From Metabacillus idriensis (GTDB lineage Bacteria; Bacillota; Bacilli; Bacillales; Bacillaceae), in the NCBI RefSeq assembly GCF_009674765.1, contig NZ_WKKF01000005.1:62001-126000 (forward strand): a stretch of DNA of 64,000 nt, read 5' to 3'. Shown piece by piece: positions 25,459 through 35,142 of this stretch. The notes under the pieces were generated by a model. It saw nothing but the letters and a program-made list of their open reading frames with translations, made no database searches and was not told the origin of the DNA. Numbering within the stretch: position 1 is the stretch's first letter; every line of letters starts with the position of its first letter. The position numbers and the translations under genes are program-made.

Positions 25459-26000
25459 CTCCATATTCTCTGAATGTCTGCTTCGCCAGCTTGTTTAAGC
25501 GTAATTTTATACACATCGGGATTCGTCATGATCATCAAGTGATCGTATCCATAAGTATCATCAAAAGATCTCAGCAGCAGGGTTATTAAATTCCCATGAC
25601 TGACAAGCACTGTATGATTTTCCTTTGAAGCCGTGATTTCGGCTAAAAGAGAATAAACACGCTCCATGCCCGATTGGTTGGACTCACCGCCTTCAAATGC
25701 AAGAGATAGATCGTCAAATGTATCCTTAAGCCTGTCTTTCCAGTCCTCCATGTTCTTTCCGCTCATGACTCTTTCAGAAAGACGTTCATCAAGATTCAAT
25801 TCAATGTTTTTCTTTTCTGCAAGCGGTACGGCCGTTTGAATGGCACGGAGAAAAGGACTTGAGATGATTTTATCCATTTCAAGTCCTTTAAAAAATTCTG
25901 CAAGATTTTGAGCCTGGATAAGTCCTTCATTTGTAAGCTTATCATCAAATGCCTGACCCTTTGCCTGACAATGCCGGACAGCATAAATAATTTTAGTCAT
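25455..26000 (-). CDS. Histidine phosphatase (phosphoglycerate mutase-like)
   Basis: A 181-residue histidine-phosphatase fold. [11 protein letters not shown] has the catalytic RH (with Cys where many have Gly), [12 protein letters not shown] the second arginine, ERVMSG a conserved acidic region and [12 protein letters not shown] the second catalytic His. It may be a phosphatase rather than a true mutase; the substrate is unknown. The ATG at 26000 overlaps the end of rnz by eight bases, so it is cotranslated with rnz. Its stop overlaps the -35 of rpmG. Confidence 0.83.
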   Translation of the reverse strand: MTKIIYAVRHCQAKGQAFDDKLTNEGLIQAQNLAEFFKGLEMDKIISSPFLRAIQTAVPLAEKKNIELNLDERLSERVMSGKNMEDWKDRLKDTFDDLSLAFEGGESNQSGMERVYSLLAEITASKENHTVLVSHGNLITLLLRSFDDTYGYDHLMIMTNPDVYKITLKQAGEADIQRIWS

Positions 26001-26922
26001 GTGCTCTCTCCACTTCAAAACATGAAAAATCGTCAGCAACCGATGTATTTTTAAAGATTGAGGCTGCTTCGTGCAAAAGTGTGTCCTTATCATCATCCTG
26101 ATAGCGTGCGCTGATGTGAGTCAGAACCAATTTTTTTGCATTTGCTTCTAAAGCAGCCGCAGCAGCCTGGGCAGTCGAAGAATGGAAATATTGGGATGCA
26201 AGCAGCTCATCTTCCTCTCCGAACGTCGCCTCATGGACAAGCATGTCTGCGTTTCTTGCAAGCTCCACGATTTGCGGACACTTCCTCGTATCTCCTAATA
26301 TTGTCACGATTCTGCCTTTTTTAGGGGCTCCAAGGAAATCAGCGCCAGATAACATTCTGCCGTCTTCTAATTGAACGGTTTCGCCATCTTTTAATTTTTT
26401 ATAAACAGGCCCCGGATCAACACCTGCTTCTTTTAATTTGTCCACAAGCAGCATTCCGGGAGCATCTTTTTCGGTAATCCGGTAACCGTATGAAGGAACC
26501 CCGTGTTCCAGCTTTTTCGCTTCAACTGTAAACTGCTCATCTTCAAAAACAAACCCATCCTCAATTTCAACGATTTCAAGCGGATATTTTAAATGGGTAA
26601 AGCTTAACTCAAGGGATGATTGAACATACTCTTTAATTCCGGCTGGACCATAGATTGTCAGAGGCTCGTCCCCTCCCTGAAAGGAACGGCTTCCCAAAAA
26701 TCCCGGCAAACCGTAAATATGATCTCCATGCATATGTGTTATAAAAATTTTCTCGATTTTTCTCGGTTTAATCGTTGTATATAATATTTGATGCTGCGTT
26801 GCTTCTCCGCAGTCAAACAGCCAGACAGCTTTTCGCTCCTCCAAAAGACGGAGTGCGATTGAGCTGACATTTCTTGCTTTCGCGGGCATTCCAGCACCCG
26901 TTCCTAAAAACAGCAGATCCAA
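25993..26922 (-). CDS. rnz: Ribonuclease Z
   Basis: A 309-residue zinc endonuclease that trims tRNA 3' ends. [20 protein letters not shown] is the family N-terminus. [15 protein letters not shown] holds the HxHxDH zinc site, LGDTRKCPQ and [10 protein letters not shown] further ligands, and LTHISARY the last histidine. The exosite arm is the [15 protein letters not shown] region. Length and position match B. subtilis Rnz (yqjK). Confidence 0.96.
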   Translation of the reverse strand: MDLLFLGTGAGMPAKARNVSSIALRLLEERKAVWLFDCGEATQHQILYTTIKPRKIEKIFITHMHGDHIYGLPGFLGSRSFQGGDEPLTIYGPAGIKEYVQSSLELSFTHLKYPLEIVEIEDGFVFEDEQFTVEAKKLEHGVPSYGYRITEKDAPGMLLVDKLKEAGVDPGPVYKKLKDGETVQLEDGRMLSGADFLGAPKKGRIVTILGDTRKCPQIVELARNADMLVHEATFGEEDELLASQYFHSSTAQAAAAALEANAKKLVLTHISARYQDDDKDTLLHEAASIFKNTSVADDFSCFEVERAHD

Positions 26923-27047
26923 AATGGCTTCACCTCGTCCGGTTTTCTTATCTTTTAGAATACATGACTTAGAGGAAAATATGAAGAATGAAAAGGGATT
27001 TAAATGATTTAGAAGAATATATCTTTATTTTGAGGAAAGGTGATTCT

Positions 27048-27506
27048 ATGGAACCCCCAAAACACATCGTAGCTGTATCAGCTTTTATTACAAATAAAAA
27101 ACAAGAAGTGCTGCTGGTGAAAACCTTTCTCCGGAAAGACACGTGGGAGCTGCCTGGAGGCCAGGTTGAAGAGGGAGAACCGCTCCAACAGGCTCTCTGC
27201 CGCGAGATCCTTGAGGAAACAGGTTTCATTATTCAGCCAGCACGCATCAGCGGAGTTTATTACAACGCAACAGGCAGCATTTTAAACATCGTTTTTCATG
27301 CAAATCTGCTCAGCGGAAAACTCGAAAAACAGCCTGATGAAATCATGGAAGCTGCTTTTTTTAAGCTGGAGAAGGAAACAATAAAAAACTATATTAGACG
27401 GGATCACTTAGTCCCCCGTGTACTTGATGCGATGTCCTCTTCATCTTCTGTTCCCTGCGAAACATGGACAACCGCTCCTTTTAAAAGAATAGAGCGGCTG
27501 AATTAA
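27048..27506 (+). CDS. Nudix hydrolase (MutT-like)
   Basis: A 152-residue protein. GGQVEEGEPLQQALCREILE plus ETGF is a textbook Nudix box (GX5EX7REXXEEXG). It may clean up oxidised or unusual nucleotides; the substrate is not inferable. The ATG at 27048 has GGAAAGGTG upstream. A longer frame to 26988 has no site. Single-gene unit with its own terminator. Confidence 0.87.
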   Translation: MEPPKHIVAVSAFITNKKQEVLLVKTFLRKDTWELPGGQVEEGEPLQQALCREILEETGFIIQPARISGVYYNATGSILNIVFHANLLSGKLEKQPDEIMEAAFFKLEKETIKNYIRRDHLVPRVLDAMSSSSSVPCETWTTAPFKRIERLN

Positions 27507-27511
27507 AGCGA

Positions 27512-27540
27512 AAAGACACCGAAATCGGTGTCTTTCTTCT
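27512..27540. terminator. Bidirectional terminator
   Basis: AAAGACACCG, loop AAAT, CGGTGTCTTT, then CTTCTT. It lies between the convergent Nudix gene and the ABC permease gene. Confidence 0.85.
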
Positions 27541-27543
27541 TGC

Positions 27544-29793
27544 CTATTCCTGACGCTTTAACACTTCCTGCAGCGAAATGTTTTTAATTTTCCGTTTTGA
27601 AAGCTGCAGAGATGTCCAATAAGCCAGATAGACAATGATAAACCCTGCTATAAGCATAATCGGTTCCGCTTCAATCGGCAGTGAAAAGCTTGTTGATTCG
27701 GAAACGGAAGCCATAAGACCTTTATAGCTGATGAAAGCGAGAGGAACTCCCAGAATATAGCCAATGATCACAATAGGAGTGTAAACATTTAAAAGAACAG
27801 ATGAGATTTCTTTTTGCTCATATCCCATGACTTTAAGCAATGATATATTGACTGTATTTTCTTCCATGATCAGGCTTGTAATTAAATAAATGATGATTAA
27901 GCCGATTATAAAAGCAAATAAACTGATGACAGCGACAGAATATTTTGTAGGCTCAAGCAGAGTTTCAAACACCTTTTTCATTGCTTGTTTATCTTCAATC
28001 ATAGTAATGGGTTCGTTTGGGTTCTCCTCTGGTTTTTCATTCGTCCATTTTCCAAGGTACGCCGTATTCTCCAAATCTAAAAAGCTGTTTACTTCTTCTC
28101 TTGGCAGATATATGGCGTGGCCAATGAATATTTCAGCAATGCCGGTGATTTTAACGGATTGTTCCTTCTGAGTCCACTGATTGCGGATGGTAACGGAATC
28201 TCCTTTTTGCAGACCTTCTGCAGCAGCCAGCGCCTGTGTGACAACAGCTCCGTCTGATAAGCTTTGATTCAAATCGGATCCCCTGCTGTCAATCAGCTTC
28301 AGCATGGAGGTATCCGCATCTATTCCATAGAGCTGTGTTTTTGCATCCTTTTTGTCTCCGCTTTTAAGTGTTACTTCAGAAACAGTAAACGGACTGTCTC
28401 CGCCCGTCATTTCATTGGTTTTTAAATCTTGATAATAAACTGCATATTCATACCGGTAAGCATCCTCGTAAGTCTTTTTCAGAAGCTGATTCATAGAGTT
28501 CATCGAAATGAATCCAAACGTGAGAAGGATAGCCGAGAAAAGAATTCCAACAAATAGAACGAAACTTTTCGACGGATTGCCAATCAGCATTTTTAACCGG
28601 AAACGTGCTTTAAAGGAAAGCCTTTTTGAAAGACTGACGGTTCCTTTTTTTGAAAAGGCAGGTCTAGTATTCAGCAGCTGAAGAGGCGGTTTTATTACCG
28701 TCTTTCGGATCGTAAAGAAACCGGCTGCTCCGATGACAATAATCGGCACTGCAAATCCAAGCACAATCGTATACGGATCAAAGGCAAAGCTTTTTAAAAT
28801 CGGCAGATTATAAAAAGACGTATACAGACTTGTCATCGGCTTTGAAGCAAGTATTCCGATTGCCATTCCAGCGGCTGAACCGGCAGCAGAAACAGCAAGA
28901 GGGTATACCATAAAGGAAGAAGTAATCTCTCTTGCTGTATAGCCTAATGCTAAAAGAGTGCCAATTTGTTTAGCCTGAAGCTCAATTTGCCTTTTAACAA
29001 TCAGGACGACGATGAATAAGGAAAGCAGTCCGATAAATAAGGGCAAAACCGTTCCAAATGACTGATTCGATTCAATCTCTGCATCGATATATGAAATCCG
29101 GATATTATCCTCAGCATCTGTCCATTTTGTGACAGGAACAACCGCCGAAACGGCTTTTTTCAGCTCATCCGTCTGCTGCTCCTCTTTTTTTAAAAGACCT
29201 GTGTAGTAGACGGGCGCCTGACGATTATCTGGAAAATCAGCCTTTCTTATTAATGCTGCACCAAAAGTCTTGGAATCATAAAACAGATCGTTTTCATTTT
29301 GTACGCCGTAAATGTAATCCGGCAAGTGCACATGTGCCGTTACAGTATAAGTTTTCCCGCCGGCTTTCCATTGATCACCGACATCAAGGCTGTGGTGGCT
29401 GGCATAGGCAACGGTAAGAGCAGCTTCATTTTTCTTCTCCGGCAGTTCTCCTTTTTCAACGAAGGGAAGGTTCATTCCGCTTTGAAGAGACAGAAAACGA
29501 ACGGTCGTCCCCTCTTCCCATTCCGCATCAAGCCAGGATCTTTCCTCTAAAACAAGATTAAACTTATTTTCCAAGTCATCCATCTGCCCTTTTGTGAGCC
29601 TTTCGCCTGCAGCAAATTGAAAGTCTTCCTGCTTATAATTTTTTCTGAATAATTGATTGCTCGAATCCATCAGGGCCATCGAGCTTGAAAGCATGACAAA
29701 CAGCATGACAGCTATGGCTAATAGAAATACAGCTCCTGAAAATTGCAAAGGCTTATGCCGCATCCCGCGCACAGCCATTTTACGGATTTTCAT
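27544..29793 (-). CDS. ABC transporter permease, duplicated FtsX/MacB type
   Basis: A 749-residue membrane protein with an N-terminal transmembrane helix (about 15-40), a large outer domain (about 45-235), three helices (240-370), a second outer domain (400-620), and three helices (620-740). Two FtsX-like modules are thus fused in one chain. Such permeases export peptides, lipids or antibiotics, or sense them; the substrate is unknown. The ATG at 29793 overlaps the stop of the ATPase gene (ATGA) and has GGTGAG upstream. Confidence 0.88.
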   Translation of the reverse strand: MKIRKMAVRGMRHKPLQFSGAVFLLAIAVMLFVMLSSSMALMDSSNQLFRKNYKQEDFQFAAGERLTKGQMDDLENKFNLVLEERSWLDAEWEEGTTVRFLSLQSGMNLPFVEKGELPEKKNEAALTVAYASHHSLDVGDQWKAGGKTYTVTAHVHLPDYIYGVQNENDLFYDSKTFGAALIRKADFPDNRQAPVYYTGLLKKEEQQTDELKKAVSAVVPVTKWTDAEDNIRISYIDAEIESNQSFGTVLPLFIGLLSLFIVVLIVKRQIELQAKQIGTLLALGYTAREITSSFMVYPLAVSAAGSAAGMAIGILASKPMTSLYTSFYNLPILKSFAFDPYTIVLGFAVPIIVIGAAGFFTIRKTVIKPPLQLLNTRPAFSKKGTVSLSKRLSFKARFRLKMLIGNPSKSFVLFVGILFSAILLTFGFISMNSMNQLLKKTYEDAYRYEYAVYYQDLKTNEMTGGDSPFTVSEVTLKSGDKKDAKTQLYGIDADTSMLKLIDSRGSDLNQSLSDGAVVTQALAAAEGLQKGDSVTIRNQWTQKEQSVKITGIAEIFIGHAIYLPREEVNSFLDLENTAYLGKWTNEKPEENPNEPITMIEDKQAMKKVFETLLEPTKYSVAVISLFAFIIGLIIIYLITSLIMEENTVNISLLKVMGYEQKEISSVLLNVYTPIVIIGYILGVPLAFISYKGLMASVSESTSFSLPIEAEPIMLIAGFIIVYLAYWTSLQLSKRKIKNISLQEVLKRQE

Positions 29794-30491
29794 ACCCATC
29801 TCACCTGCTCAGCCTCGATTGGCTCTTCATTTTTTATCGTTTCAATGACCATGCCGCTTTTCATTTTCAAAACGGTATGTGCCATATCCGCAATACCTGG
29901 ATTATGAGTGATGATCAGCACCGTCGTTTGATAAGCGCGGTTCACTTCTTGAATCAGCGACAGAATCTTTTTACCTGTCTCTTCGTCTAAAGCACCTGTT
30001 GGCTCATCGCAAAACAAAATACTTGGATTTTTGACGATGGCACGGGCTATCGCCGTTCTCTGCTGCTCTCCTCCGCTTAATTGGTGCGGAAATTTATGCT
30101 GATGGTCATACATTCCCACTTTTTTAAGAATTTCATCTTTCTGCAGCGGTGAGGTGCTGATTTCAGAGCCAACTTCAACATTCTCCCTTACTGTCAAAGA
30201 CGGAATCAGATTGTAGGATTGAAAAATAAAACCTGCATGTTCTCTCCGGTAAGTAGTCAGCTCTTTATCTTTTAACTGATGAAGCTGCAATCCTTGTACA
30301 GTCACTTCTCCTTTATCAGCCCGGTCAATTCCTCCGGTGACATTCAGCAGCGTAGACTTCCCTGATCCCGATGGACCCAATATCACGACAATTTCACCCT
30401 GGTTGATCGTTAAACTTACATCTTTGAGTGCAGCAACCTCTACTTCTCCTGCTTTATAAGATTTGCTGACGCCTTTTAATTGGATACTCAT
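29790..30491 (-). CDS. ABC transporter ATPase, LolD/MacB type
   Basis: A 233-residue ATPase. [14 protein letters not shown] is Walker A, FIFQSYNLIPSLTV the Q-loop, HQLSGGEQQRTAIARAI the signature, ILFCDEPTGALDEETG Walker B and D-loop, and VLIITHNPGIA the H-loop. This sequence type pairs with FtsX-like permeases. First gene of the two-gene operon; no regulator or two-component system lies next to it. Confidence 0.92.
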   Translation of the reverse strand: MSIQLKGVSKSYKAGEVEVAALKDVSLTINQGEIVVILGPSGSGKSTLLNVTGGIDRADKGEVTVQGLQLHQLKDKELTTYRREHAGFIFQSYNLIPSLTVRENVEVGSEISTSPLQKDEILKKVGMYDHQHKFPHQLSGGEQQRTAIARAIVKNPSILFCDEPTGALDEETGKKILSLIQEVNRAYQTTVLIITHNPGIADMAHTVLKMKSGMVIETIKNEEPIEAEQVRWV

Positions 30492-30646
30492 TTTGCACCC
30501 CCGTAAGTTATGAAATATTTATTAAATTAAATTTCATAATTATCGTACATCAGAAAATTGCCGTCGACAAGTAGTTTTTGAACTATTTTTCAAATTCCAT
30601 TTCATCTTTCATCTTTTTTTCCGATTTATGGATAGCAATCAATTGG

Positions 30647-30667
30647 TTCATACTACTTATGTATGAA
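30647..30667. promoter_or_regulatory. Inverted repeat upstream of zwf
   Basis: TTCATAC, seven bases, GTATGAA. It lies in the 285-bp gap between the divergent ABC operon and zwf. No regulator is suggested by the sequence; it could be chance in AT-rich DNA. Confidence 0.3.
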
Positions 30668-30776
30668 AATAATCTTAAATGTTTGATTTACTTCATTTTT
30701 AGCATTAAAATTAAGTACTTGAACAGGTTACATACTTTTTTAATAAATCCGGCTGATATAAAGTGAGGTTCAATAC

Positions 30777-32267
30777 ATGAATACGGAACAAAAACCAAAA
30801 GCAGTAATTGTAATATTCGGAGCAACAGGAGATCTTGCAAAACGAAAGCTTTTCCCATCCATCTACCGCCTGTACCGCAGCAAGAAAATAGATGCTGATT
30901 TTGCAGTTGTCGGTGTCGGAAGAAGACCGTGGACAAATGATGAATTCCGCTCGAATATCAGTGAATCGATTCAATCATCGATCAAGAAATCATCAGAGCT
31001 TGAAGAATTCACATCACACTTTTATTATCATCCGTTTGATGTGACGAACCCATCTTCGTACTTAGAATTAAAAGGAATCCTTTCCGATATGGACAGCAAG
31101 TATCAAATTCCGGGGAACCGCATGTTCTATATGGCCATGGCACCTGAATTCTTCGGAACGATTGCGCGCAATCTCAAAAAAGAGGGCTTAACTGCAACAG
31201 AGGGCTGGAGCCGCCTTGTGATTGAAAAACCATTTGGACATGATTTGCCTTCAGCACAGCTATTAAATGATGAAATCCGCGAAGCTTTTTCTGAAGATCA
31301 AATTTACCGGATTGATCATTACTTAGGAAAGCAAATGGTCCAAAATATAGAAGTGATCCGTTTTTCAAACGCGTTGTTTGAATCTGTCTGGAACAACCGC
31401 TATATCTCAAATATCCAGGTAACTTCAAGCGAAGTGCTTGGTGTGGAAGACCGCGGACGTTACTATGAAAATTCCGGCGCCCTTCGGGATATGGTTCAGA
31501 ATCACCTAATGCAAATGGTTGCCCTGCTTGCAATGGAGCCGCCAATTAAGCTTGAAACAGATGAAATCCGTTCGGAAAAAGTAAAGGTCATGCGTGCACT
31601 CCGCCCGATGACGGAAAAAGATGTTCCGGATTACTTCGTCCGCGGACAATACGGCAAAGGCGAATCTGAAGGAACAGCGGTTCCCGGCTACCGCGAAGAA
31701 AGCAACGTAGATGCGGAATCCAATACAGAAACATACGTAGCAGGCAAAGTCATGATTGATAACTTCAGATGGGCAGGTGTTCCATTCTACATCCGTACCG
31801 GAAAACGAATGGCCGCGAAATCCACAAAAATTGTTGTTCAATTTAAAGATTTGCCGATGAACCTGTATTCAAATGATGTTGACAGCAAGCATCCAAACCT
31901 GCTTGTGATTCATATTCAGCCTGATGAAGGTATTACCCTTCATTTGAATGCTAAAGAATCAGGCGGCGGATCCTATGTAAAACCGATCAAGCTAGACTAC
32001 TGCAGCAATTGTGTTGATCAATTCAATACACCTGAAGCGTATGAAAAGCTCATCTACGACGGCTTGCGCGGAGATGCTACTAACTTTACTCATTGGGATG
32101 AAGTCTCCCTCTCATGGAGCTATGTTGATACGATTTCAAAAGCATGGGAATCGAATAAAGCGGAATTCCCTAACTATGCATCCGGCACTATGGGACCAAA
32201 AGCAGCTGACGAACTTCTTGAAAAAGACGACTTCCAGTGGTGGCCAATTACCGATATGGTCGATTAA
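30777..32267 (+). CDS. zwf: Glucose-6-phosphate 1-dehydrogenase
   Basis: A 496-residue enzyme that oxidises glucose 6-phosphate to 6-phosphogluconolactone, the entry of the oxidative pentose phosphate pathway. IFGATGDLAKRKLFPS is the NADP-binding motif, VIEKPFGHD and RIDHYLGKQMVQN the signature with the catalytic residues. AGTGAGG sets the ATG. In B. subtilis gndA is next door; here the two are separated by about 17 kb of accessory genes. Confidence 0.97.
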   Translation: MNTEQKPKAVIVIFGATGDLAKRKLFPSIYRLYRSKKIDADFAVVGVGRRPWTNDEFRSNISESIQSSIKKSSELEEFTSHFYYHPFDVTNPSSYLELKGILSDMDSKYQIPGNRMFYMAMAPEFFGTIARNLKKEGLTATEGWSRLVIEKPFGHDLPSAQLLNDEIREAFSEDQIYRIDHYLGKQMVQNIEVIRFSNALFESVWNNRYISNIQVTSSEVLGVEDRGRYYENSGALRDMVQNHLMQMVALLAMEPPIKLETDEIRSEKVKVMRALRPMTEKDVPDYFVRGQYGKGESEGTAVPGYREESNVDAESNTETYVAGKVMIDNFRWAGVPFYIRTGKRMAAKSTKIVVQFKDLPMNLYSNDVDSKHPNLLVIHIQPDEGITLHLNAKESGGGSYVKPIKLDYCSNCVDQFNTPEAYEKLIYDGLRGDATNFTHWDEVSLSWSYVDTISKAWESNKAEFPNYASGTMGPKAADELLEKDDFQWWPITDMVD

Positions 32268-32274
32268 TTTTTCG

Positions 32275-32305
32275 AAAACGCCTGAGAATTCAGGCGTTTT
32301 TCTTT
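32275..32305 (+). terminator. Terminator of zwf
   Basis: AAAACGCCTGA, loop GAAT, TCAGGCGTTTT, then TCTTT. Confidence 0.9.
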
Positions 32306-32340
32306 GTATATGCCTGCTGAGGACATCTGTTATCATGCAT

Positions 32341-32374
32341 AAAAAAATCACTTCAACTGTGAAGTGATTTTTTC
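32341..32374 (-). terminator. Terminator of MFS transporter gene
   Basis: AAAAAATCACTTCA, loop ACTG, TGAAGTGATTTTTT. The stop codon of the minus-strand gene at 32353 is inside the stem. Confidence 0.8.
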
Positions 32375-33726
32375 TTTGATTCGATTTTGACGTACGACCA
32401 GAAAATAAGGAAAGAGAGTCCAATCAGGCCGGTCAATCCCCAAAAGATGTTTGCATAGATCAAGGAAGCTGGAATGCCTTGCTGCCATTCAATCAATATA
32501 CCTGAGAGAGCTACGCCAAAAGCCCCTCCAAAGAATTGAATCAGCTGGGTCAGGCCCATTCCCGATCCAATATCATCCTCCGGCAGGATGCGGGATGCCT
32601 CATTGGCTATACTTGAAGTTAAGCTTGAAAAACCAGTGCTCATAAACATATAGGCAATCAGGATGGCGTATGGGGATTTTCCAGCGAACAAAGCCAAAAT
32701 CAGCAATGAAATCAGCAGCATCCCATGGCCAAAAGAAATCAGCGGTACATTTCCAAACCTGTCAATCAGCCTGCCGATGAATTGGGCTGCAACAGCAGAC
32801 AAGATGGCACCAGGAAAAATAATAAGTCCGATGGCTGCCGGATCTTTACCAAACAGTTCAGTAAGAATAATCGGCATCATAAAGAGTGCTGAAAAATGAA
32901 GGATAAATCCTGAAAAAGCAGCTGCAGCCAGCTTGACATACTGCCTATTTCTAAACAGCGAAGGCTGAACAAATGGGATGCTGACTTTGTGGATATGCTT
33001 CCAGAGAATGAACAGCATCAGCAGTGTTCCTGCCAGAAGCGGGAATGATAAAGTGGATAAAAAGAGCAGCAGTCCCGTGACGCCGAGTCCTGTAAGCAGC
33101 CCGCCGACCGAATCGAAATGCACTTTTTGCACGTCCTCTTCAGGCAATAGCTTTTTGAACATCGGAAGAAGAAAGACAACAAATCCAGTAATGACAAAAA
33201 GGTAATTCCATCCGAGGTAGGTTGTAATGGCTCCTCCGATGACCGGACCAAGGCCGAAACCAAGCGATGCTGCAGAGGAAATCAGCGACATCGCCTTTCC
33301 CCTTCTTGAAATCGGGATGTATTTGCCGGCAAGAACCATCGCAAGGCCCGGAACTGCTCCCGCCCCTGCTGCCTGCAGAACTCTTGCGAATAAAAGCAAA
33401 TAAAAGCTATGTGAAAAGAAACCGATGATAGAGGCTGTTCCCAGCATGGCAAGCCCGATGGCCAGCAGCCTTGATATAGGAATAAAATCTGACAGGCGGC
33501 TGTAAGTCAGTGTTGATATGGCAAAAGCAATTGAGTATCCGGACACAATCCAAGAGGCAGTGCCTGATGAGAGAGACAAATCACGAAGCACACTAGGCAA
33601 TGCAACATTAAACATGGTTGTGTTCATCACGACGAGCCAGACTGTTAAGCTCCAAAGCAATACAATTTTGTTTTCATGCTTTAAGCCGGGGACTGCTAAA
33701 CGTCTCTCTGCAGATATAGTTGTCAT
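32353..33726 (-). CDS. MFS efflux transporter, 14-helix TetA(L/K)-like
   Basis: A 457-residue drug/H+ antiporter-type protein with about 14 hydrophobic segments. LLFARVLQAAGAGAVPGLA and GFGLGPVIGGAITTYLGW (exporter motif C) resemble Tet(L)/Tet(K). RLSDFIPISR is the loop 2-3 motif, and LIDRFGNVP a second cytosolic loop. Many chromosomal relatives do not confer tetracycline resistance, so the substrate is open. Upstream, TATTTCGTTTACCTAAAGAA has partial dyad symmetry and may be an operator. Start of the accessory block between zwf and gndA. Confidence 0.83.
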   Translation of the reverse strand: MTTISAERRLAVPGLKHENKIVLLWSLTVWLVVMNTTMFNVALPSVLRDLSLSSGTASWIVSGYSIAFAISTLTYSRLSDFIPISRLLAIGLAMLGTASIIGFFSHSFYLLLFARVLQAAGAGAVPGLAMVLAGKYIPISRRGKAMSLISSAASLGFGLGPVIGGAITTYLGWNYLFVITGFVVFLLPMFKKLLPEEDVQKVHFDSVGGLLTGLGVTGLLLFLSTLSFPLLAGTLLMLFILWKHIHKVSIPFVQPSLFRNRQYVKLAAAAFSGFILHFSALFMMPIILTELFGKDPAAIGLIIFPGAILSAVAAQFIGRLIDRFGNVPLISFGHGMLLISLLILALFAGKSPYAILIAYMFMSTGFSSLTSSIANEASRILPEDDIGSGMGLTQLIQFFGGAFGVALSGILIEWQQGIPASLIYANIFWGLTGLIGLSFLIFWSYVKIESKKKSLHS

Positions 33727-34075
33727 GCGATCCCGCCTTCAGCTAATTATTTCGTTTACCTAAAGAAATATATACTCCGCCGGCCGGATACGTCAACTTT
33801 TTTGCATCACAAAAATAACGGACAATCATAGTCTAACGGGCTCCGTTTTGACTGAAATCTAACTGACAATATTTATTTGCATAAAAAAAGAAGGCTAACT
33901 TGTTATGGATAAGCCCCCGATCGCTGAATAAAAGTGCACCTGCAGAAACCATCACCTTTGTTGAAGAAAGTCTCCTGTGAATGTATATTTTAATACCTTT
34001 CGGAAAAGGCCCGGTTGAAGCCTGGAAGATGCTAAAACCCTGGAAAGTCAGCACCTTTGCTAAAGTTATTTGCAG
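33727..34075. other. Intergenic stretch without a supported gene
   Basis: About 350 bases. An imperfect inverted repeat (TATTTC...GAAATA, about 33747-33769) lies just upstream of the MFS gene. A 73-codon minus-strand frame (33833-34054) has no ribosome site and no recognisable domain. Nothing else is visible. Confidence 0.5.
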
Positions 34076-34930
34076 TTATAAAAATTGACCAGCGTCTATC
34101 CTAGTGGAACTTTTTCCCTTAACCTGCTTTAACGTCGCTACTATAAGAAAGCTGACAATCACTAATAGAAGCCATGAACTCACCTTTCCCAGATGAACGA
34201 GACTCCAAGCATCGGATTGGTTTGGATATTCCCAAGCTCCAAAGAACGTTGCAATATTTTCGGCTATCCATATAAAAAATCCGATGAATACAAAAGAAAG
34301 GGCGAGCGGCATACGGTAACGTGTTCCATCAACCTCGTATGTGACCCATGATTGCCAAAAGACGATTATTACAAGTCCAGATAACCAAAAGCGGACGTCA
34401 ATCCAATAATGGTGTGTAAAAAAATTTAAATAAATCGCAGCGGCAAGAGGTACAACTGCCAAAAACGGCGGCCATTTAACCAGTTCAACTTTAAGCCTCC
34501 TCCACGCCTGGCAAAGATAACTCGCTACACTTGCGTACATGAATCCGCTATACAAAGGAACTCCAAAAATTTTAAAATATCCTTCCTGTGGATAAGACCA
34601 GGAGCCCATATGTACCTTAAAAAGTTCAAGAGCAAGTCCAATAAGGTGGAACAATGTGATCACCTTTAGTTCATCACGTGTTTCAAGCCCAGAACGCACC
34701 ATCCACCACTGCATCAGAAGGCAGATGAGGAGCAGACAGTCATACCTTGGCAGGAACGGAAGCGGCAGGATTTGTGTAAAAGCCAAAGAGGCAAAAATAA
34801 CGACAGGAAACAAACATGATAGGACCTGCTCCCATCCAAAACGAACGAGTTGTGTGATTGCTCTCATAAATTTTGCCTCCAAAGAATTTTTCTGAATAAA
34901 ATGTACGTCCTGCTTAGTTGGTGTCTTCAT
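34076..34930 (-). CDS. DUF817-like integral membrane protein
   Basis: A 284-residue protein with about eight hydrophobic segments. GSWSYPQEGYFKIFGVPLYS and WEYPNQSDAWSLVHLGKVSSW are the conserved polar patches of the DUF817 family. Its function is unknown. The start overlaps the end of the Xre-type gene, so it belongs to the DUF2975-Xre-DUF817 operon. The ribosome site is weak (GAAGTG), consistent with translational coupling. Confidence 0.75.
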   Translation of the reverse strand: MKTPTKQDVHFIQKNSLEAKFMRAITQLVRFGWEQVLSCLFPVVIFASLAFTQILPLPFLPRYDCLLLICLLMQWWMVRSGLETRDELKVITLFHLIGLALELFKVHMGSWSYPQEGYFKIFGVPLYSGFMYASVASYLCQAWRRLKVELVKWPPFLAVVPLAAAIYLNFFTHHYWIDVRFWLSGLVIIVFWQSWVTYEVDGTRYRMPLALSFVFIGFFIWIAENIATFFGAWEYPNQSDAWSLVHLGKVSSWLLLVIVSFLIVATLKQVKGKSSTRIDAGQFL

Positions 34931-35132
34931 CACTTCGGTATTCTAAAATATCTCCCGGCTGACACTCTAAAGCCTTGCAAATCGCCTCTAAAGTTGAAAA
35001 TCTAATTGCCTTTGCCTTTCCATTTTTCAAAATAGAAAGGTTAGCCATTGTTATGCCAACCCTCTCAGAAAGTTCTGTTACGCTCATTTTCCTTTTAGCC
35101 AGCATCACATCAATATTGATTATAATCGCCAT
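34914..35132 (-). CDS. Xre/Cro-type small DNA-binding protein
   Basis: A 72-residue single helix-turn-helix protein (YozG-like). It begins MAIIINIDVMLAKRKMSVTE, has the recognition region ITMANLSILKNGKAKAI and ends CQPGDILEYRSDE. GAGGTG six bases upstream selects ATG 35132. It lies 10 bp behind a DUF2975 membrane protein gene, a pairing common in Firmicutes, where the small Xre protein may regulate the membrane partner. Confidence 0.85.
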   Translation of the reverse strand: MAIIINIDVMLAKRKMSVTELSERVGITMANLSILKNGKAKAIRFSTLEAICKALECQPGDILEYRSDEDTN

Positions 35133-35142
35133 GTTATTCACC

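Noticed and set aside
32353-33726. Calling the MFS protein a tetracycline resistance determinant
   Set aside because: Resemblance to Tet(L/K) is at the level of exporter motifs; no attenuator leader or resistance context was seen.
33833-34054. 73-codon minus-strand frame in the gap after the MFS gene
   Set aside because: No ribosome site, no domain, composition unlike neighbouring proteins.
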